NCBI GenBank assembly: GCA_902543575.1
Contig: CACBYV010000001.1
Span: 1 to 64,000 of the forward strand
Length of the DNA stretch: 64,000 nucleotides
Reading direction: 5' to 3'
Source: an uncultured Pelagibacteraceae bacterium
GTDB lineage: Bacteria > Pseudomonadota > Alphaproteobacteria > Pelagibacterales > Pelagibacteraceae
In this document: positions 63,515-64,000 of the stretch, piece by piece
Layout of the letters: each line of letters begins with the position of its first letter
How positions within the stretch are numbered: the first letter of the stretch is position 1
Made by a program: the position numbers and the translations under genes
The notes under the pieces: generated by a model
Told to the model about the DNA's origin: nothing
The model's input: only the letters and a program-made list of their open reading frames with translations
Database searches by the model: none

Positions 63515-64000
63515 ATGGAATTTAAAAAAATCCAACTAAATGGATTTAAGTCTTTTGCTGAAAAAACAAATTTCCTAATTGAAAAAGGTTTAACTGGGAT
63601 AGTTGGCCCAAACGGTTGTGGCAAATCAAATATAGTGGAGTCGTTGCGATGGTGTATGGGTGAGACATCGGCAAAAAGCATGAGAGGTTCAGGAATGGAA
63701 GACGTTATATTTTCTGGAACTTCAAACAAACCATCAAAAAATATTGCAGAAGTTTTAGTGAGCTTATCAAATGACAACAAGGATGGTCCTCTACAATATA
63801 ATGAGCTCGATGAAATTGAAATAAGAAGAAAAATAGAAAAAGATAAAGGCTCAAAATTTTATATAAATGGGAAAGAAGTTAGAGCTAAAGATGCTCAAAT
63901 GTTTTTTGCAGATTTGTCAACAGGTGCTCATTCACCTTCGATTATTAGTCAAGGTAGAATTGGAGCATTGGTTACCGCAAAACCTTCTGATCGTAGAGCA
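63515..64000 (+). CDS. smc: Chromosome segregation ATPase SMC, 5' part only
   Basis: 162 codons, running off the right edge without a stop. MEFKKIQLNGFKSFAEKT and Walker A GIVGPNGCGKSNIVESLRWCMGE are the SMC N-terminal signature, followed by EDVIFSGTSNKP and SIISQGRIGALV. The full protein is about 850-1,150 residues and forms the condensin complex with ScpA and ScpB. Eight bases after the DsbA-like gene. Confidence 0.96.
   Translation, partial: MEFKKIQLNGFKSFAEKTNFLIEKGLTGIVGPNGCGKSNIVESLRWCMGETSAKSMRGSGMEDVIFSGTSNKPSKNIAEVLVSLSNDNKDGPLQYNELDEIEIRRKIEKDKGSKFYINGKEVRAKDAQMFFADLSTGAHSPSIISQGRIGALVTAKPSDRRA

Noticed and set aside
1-64000. CRISPR arrays, insertion sequences, prophage, integrons or attachment sites
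   Set aside because: No spaced direct repeats, transposase or integrase motifs, or flanking duplications were seen; every stretch is accounted for by core genes.

Overview
The window is a piece of a very AT-rich, densely packed alphaproteobacterial chromosome that looks like a member of the SAR11 clade (Pelagibacter-like). The reasons are the low GC by eye, intergenic gaps that are mostly 0-60 bases, many overlapping start/stop codons, small lysine/asparagine-rich proteins, and alphaproteobacterial gene neighbourhoods: mraZ...ddl, yqeY-dnaG-rpoD divergent from carAB, petABC, ccrM near mutY, and mutY/dciA-dsbA-smc. The species call is an inference. There is no phage, insertion sequence, CRISPR array, toxin-antitoxin pair or defence island. 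I see no obviously undescribed multi-gene system, so the interest lies in unusual versions and arrangements of core genes. No stretch longer than about 300 bases lacks a gene or RNA.

Layout. (1) Bases 1-15440, all minus strand: the division and cell-wall (dcw) cluster, transcribed mraZ, ftsZ, rsmH, ftsL, ftsI, murE-murF (one fused gene), mraY, murD, ftsW, murG, murC, murB, ddl (running off the left edge). It makes the UDP-MurNAc-pentapeptide and lipid II and builds the septum. A clear MraZ operator lies upstream. ftsZ sits second instead of at the distal end. (2) 15.5-19.1 kb: RNase P RNA, a peptidoglycan amidase, mlaA-mlaC (outer-membrane lipid asymmetry), a CIA30-domain protein and a small membrane protein. 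(3) 19.2-28 kb: tRNA-Met/Ile(CAT) and an atypical tRNA-Val(GAC) downstream of yqeY-dnaG-rpoD, with carA-carB divergent. (4) 28-33.3 kb: a 2OG-Fe(II) oxygenase-like protein, an ELM1-family protein, thioredoxin reductase, an NAD-dependent epimerase-like protein, a PsiE-like membrane protein and an aspartate aminotransferase. (5) 33.3-40 kb, plus strand: uvrB, a pteridine-reductase-like SDR, a secreted hydrolase-like protein, folB, uvrC, pgsA; ilvE converges on pgsA. (6) 41-43.6 kb: MarR regulator, OmpR-like response regulator, EnvZ-like kinase, ubiK-like. (7) 43.7-49.6 kb, plus strand: lgt, midA-like, pgeF, prs, rplY, pth, ychF. (8) 49.6-57.9 kb: petABC (cytochrome bc1), trmL, hemF, greA, a CCA-adding-enzyme family gene, tRNA-Gln, ispE and a TPR protein. 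(9) 57.9-64 kb: a uracil-DNA glycosylase-like protein, rnhB, ccrM, an FAD monooxygenase, mutY, dciA-like, a DsbA-like protein and the start of smc.

The best leads are: a tRNA-Val with a rewired elbow, whose first base is the last base of the rpoD stop codon; two GANTC sites inside an inverted repeat in the predicted ccrM promoter; all eight convergent gene junctions overlapping or within 2 bases, three of them sharing a palindromic TTAA double stop; loss of metal-binding residues in DnaG and in the uracil-DNA glycosylase; the displaced ftsZ; and the murE-murF fusion.
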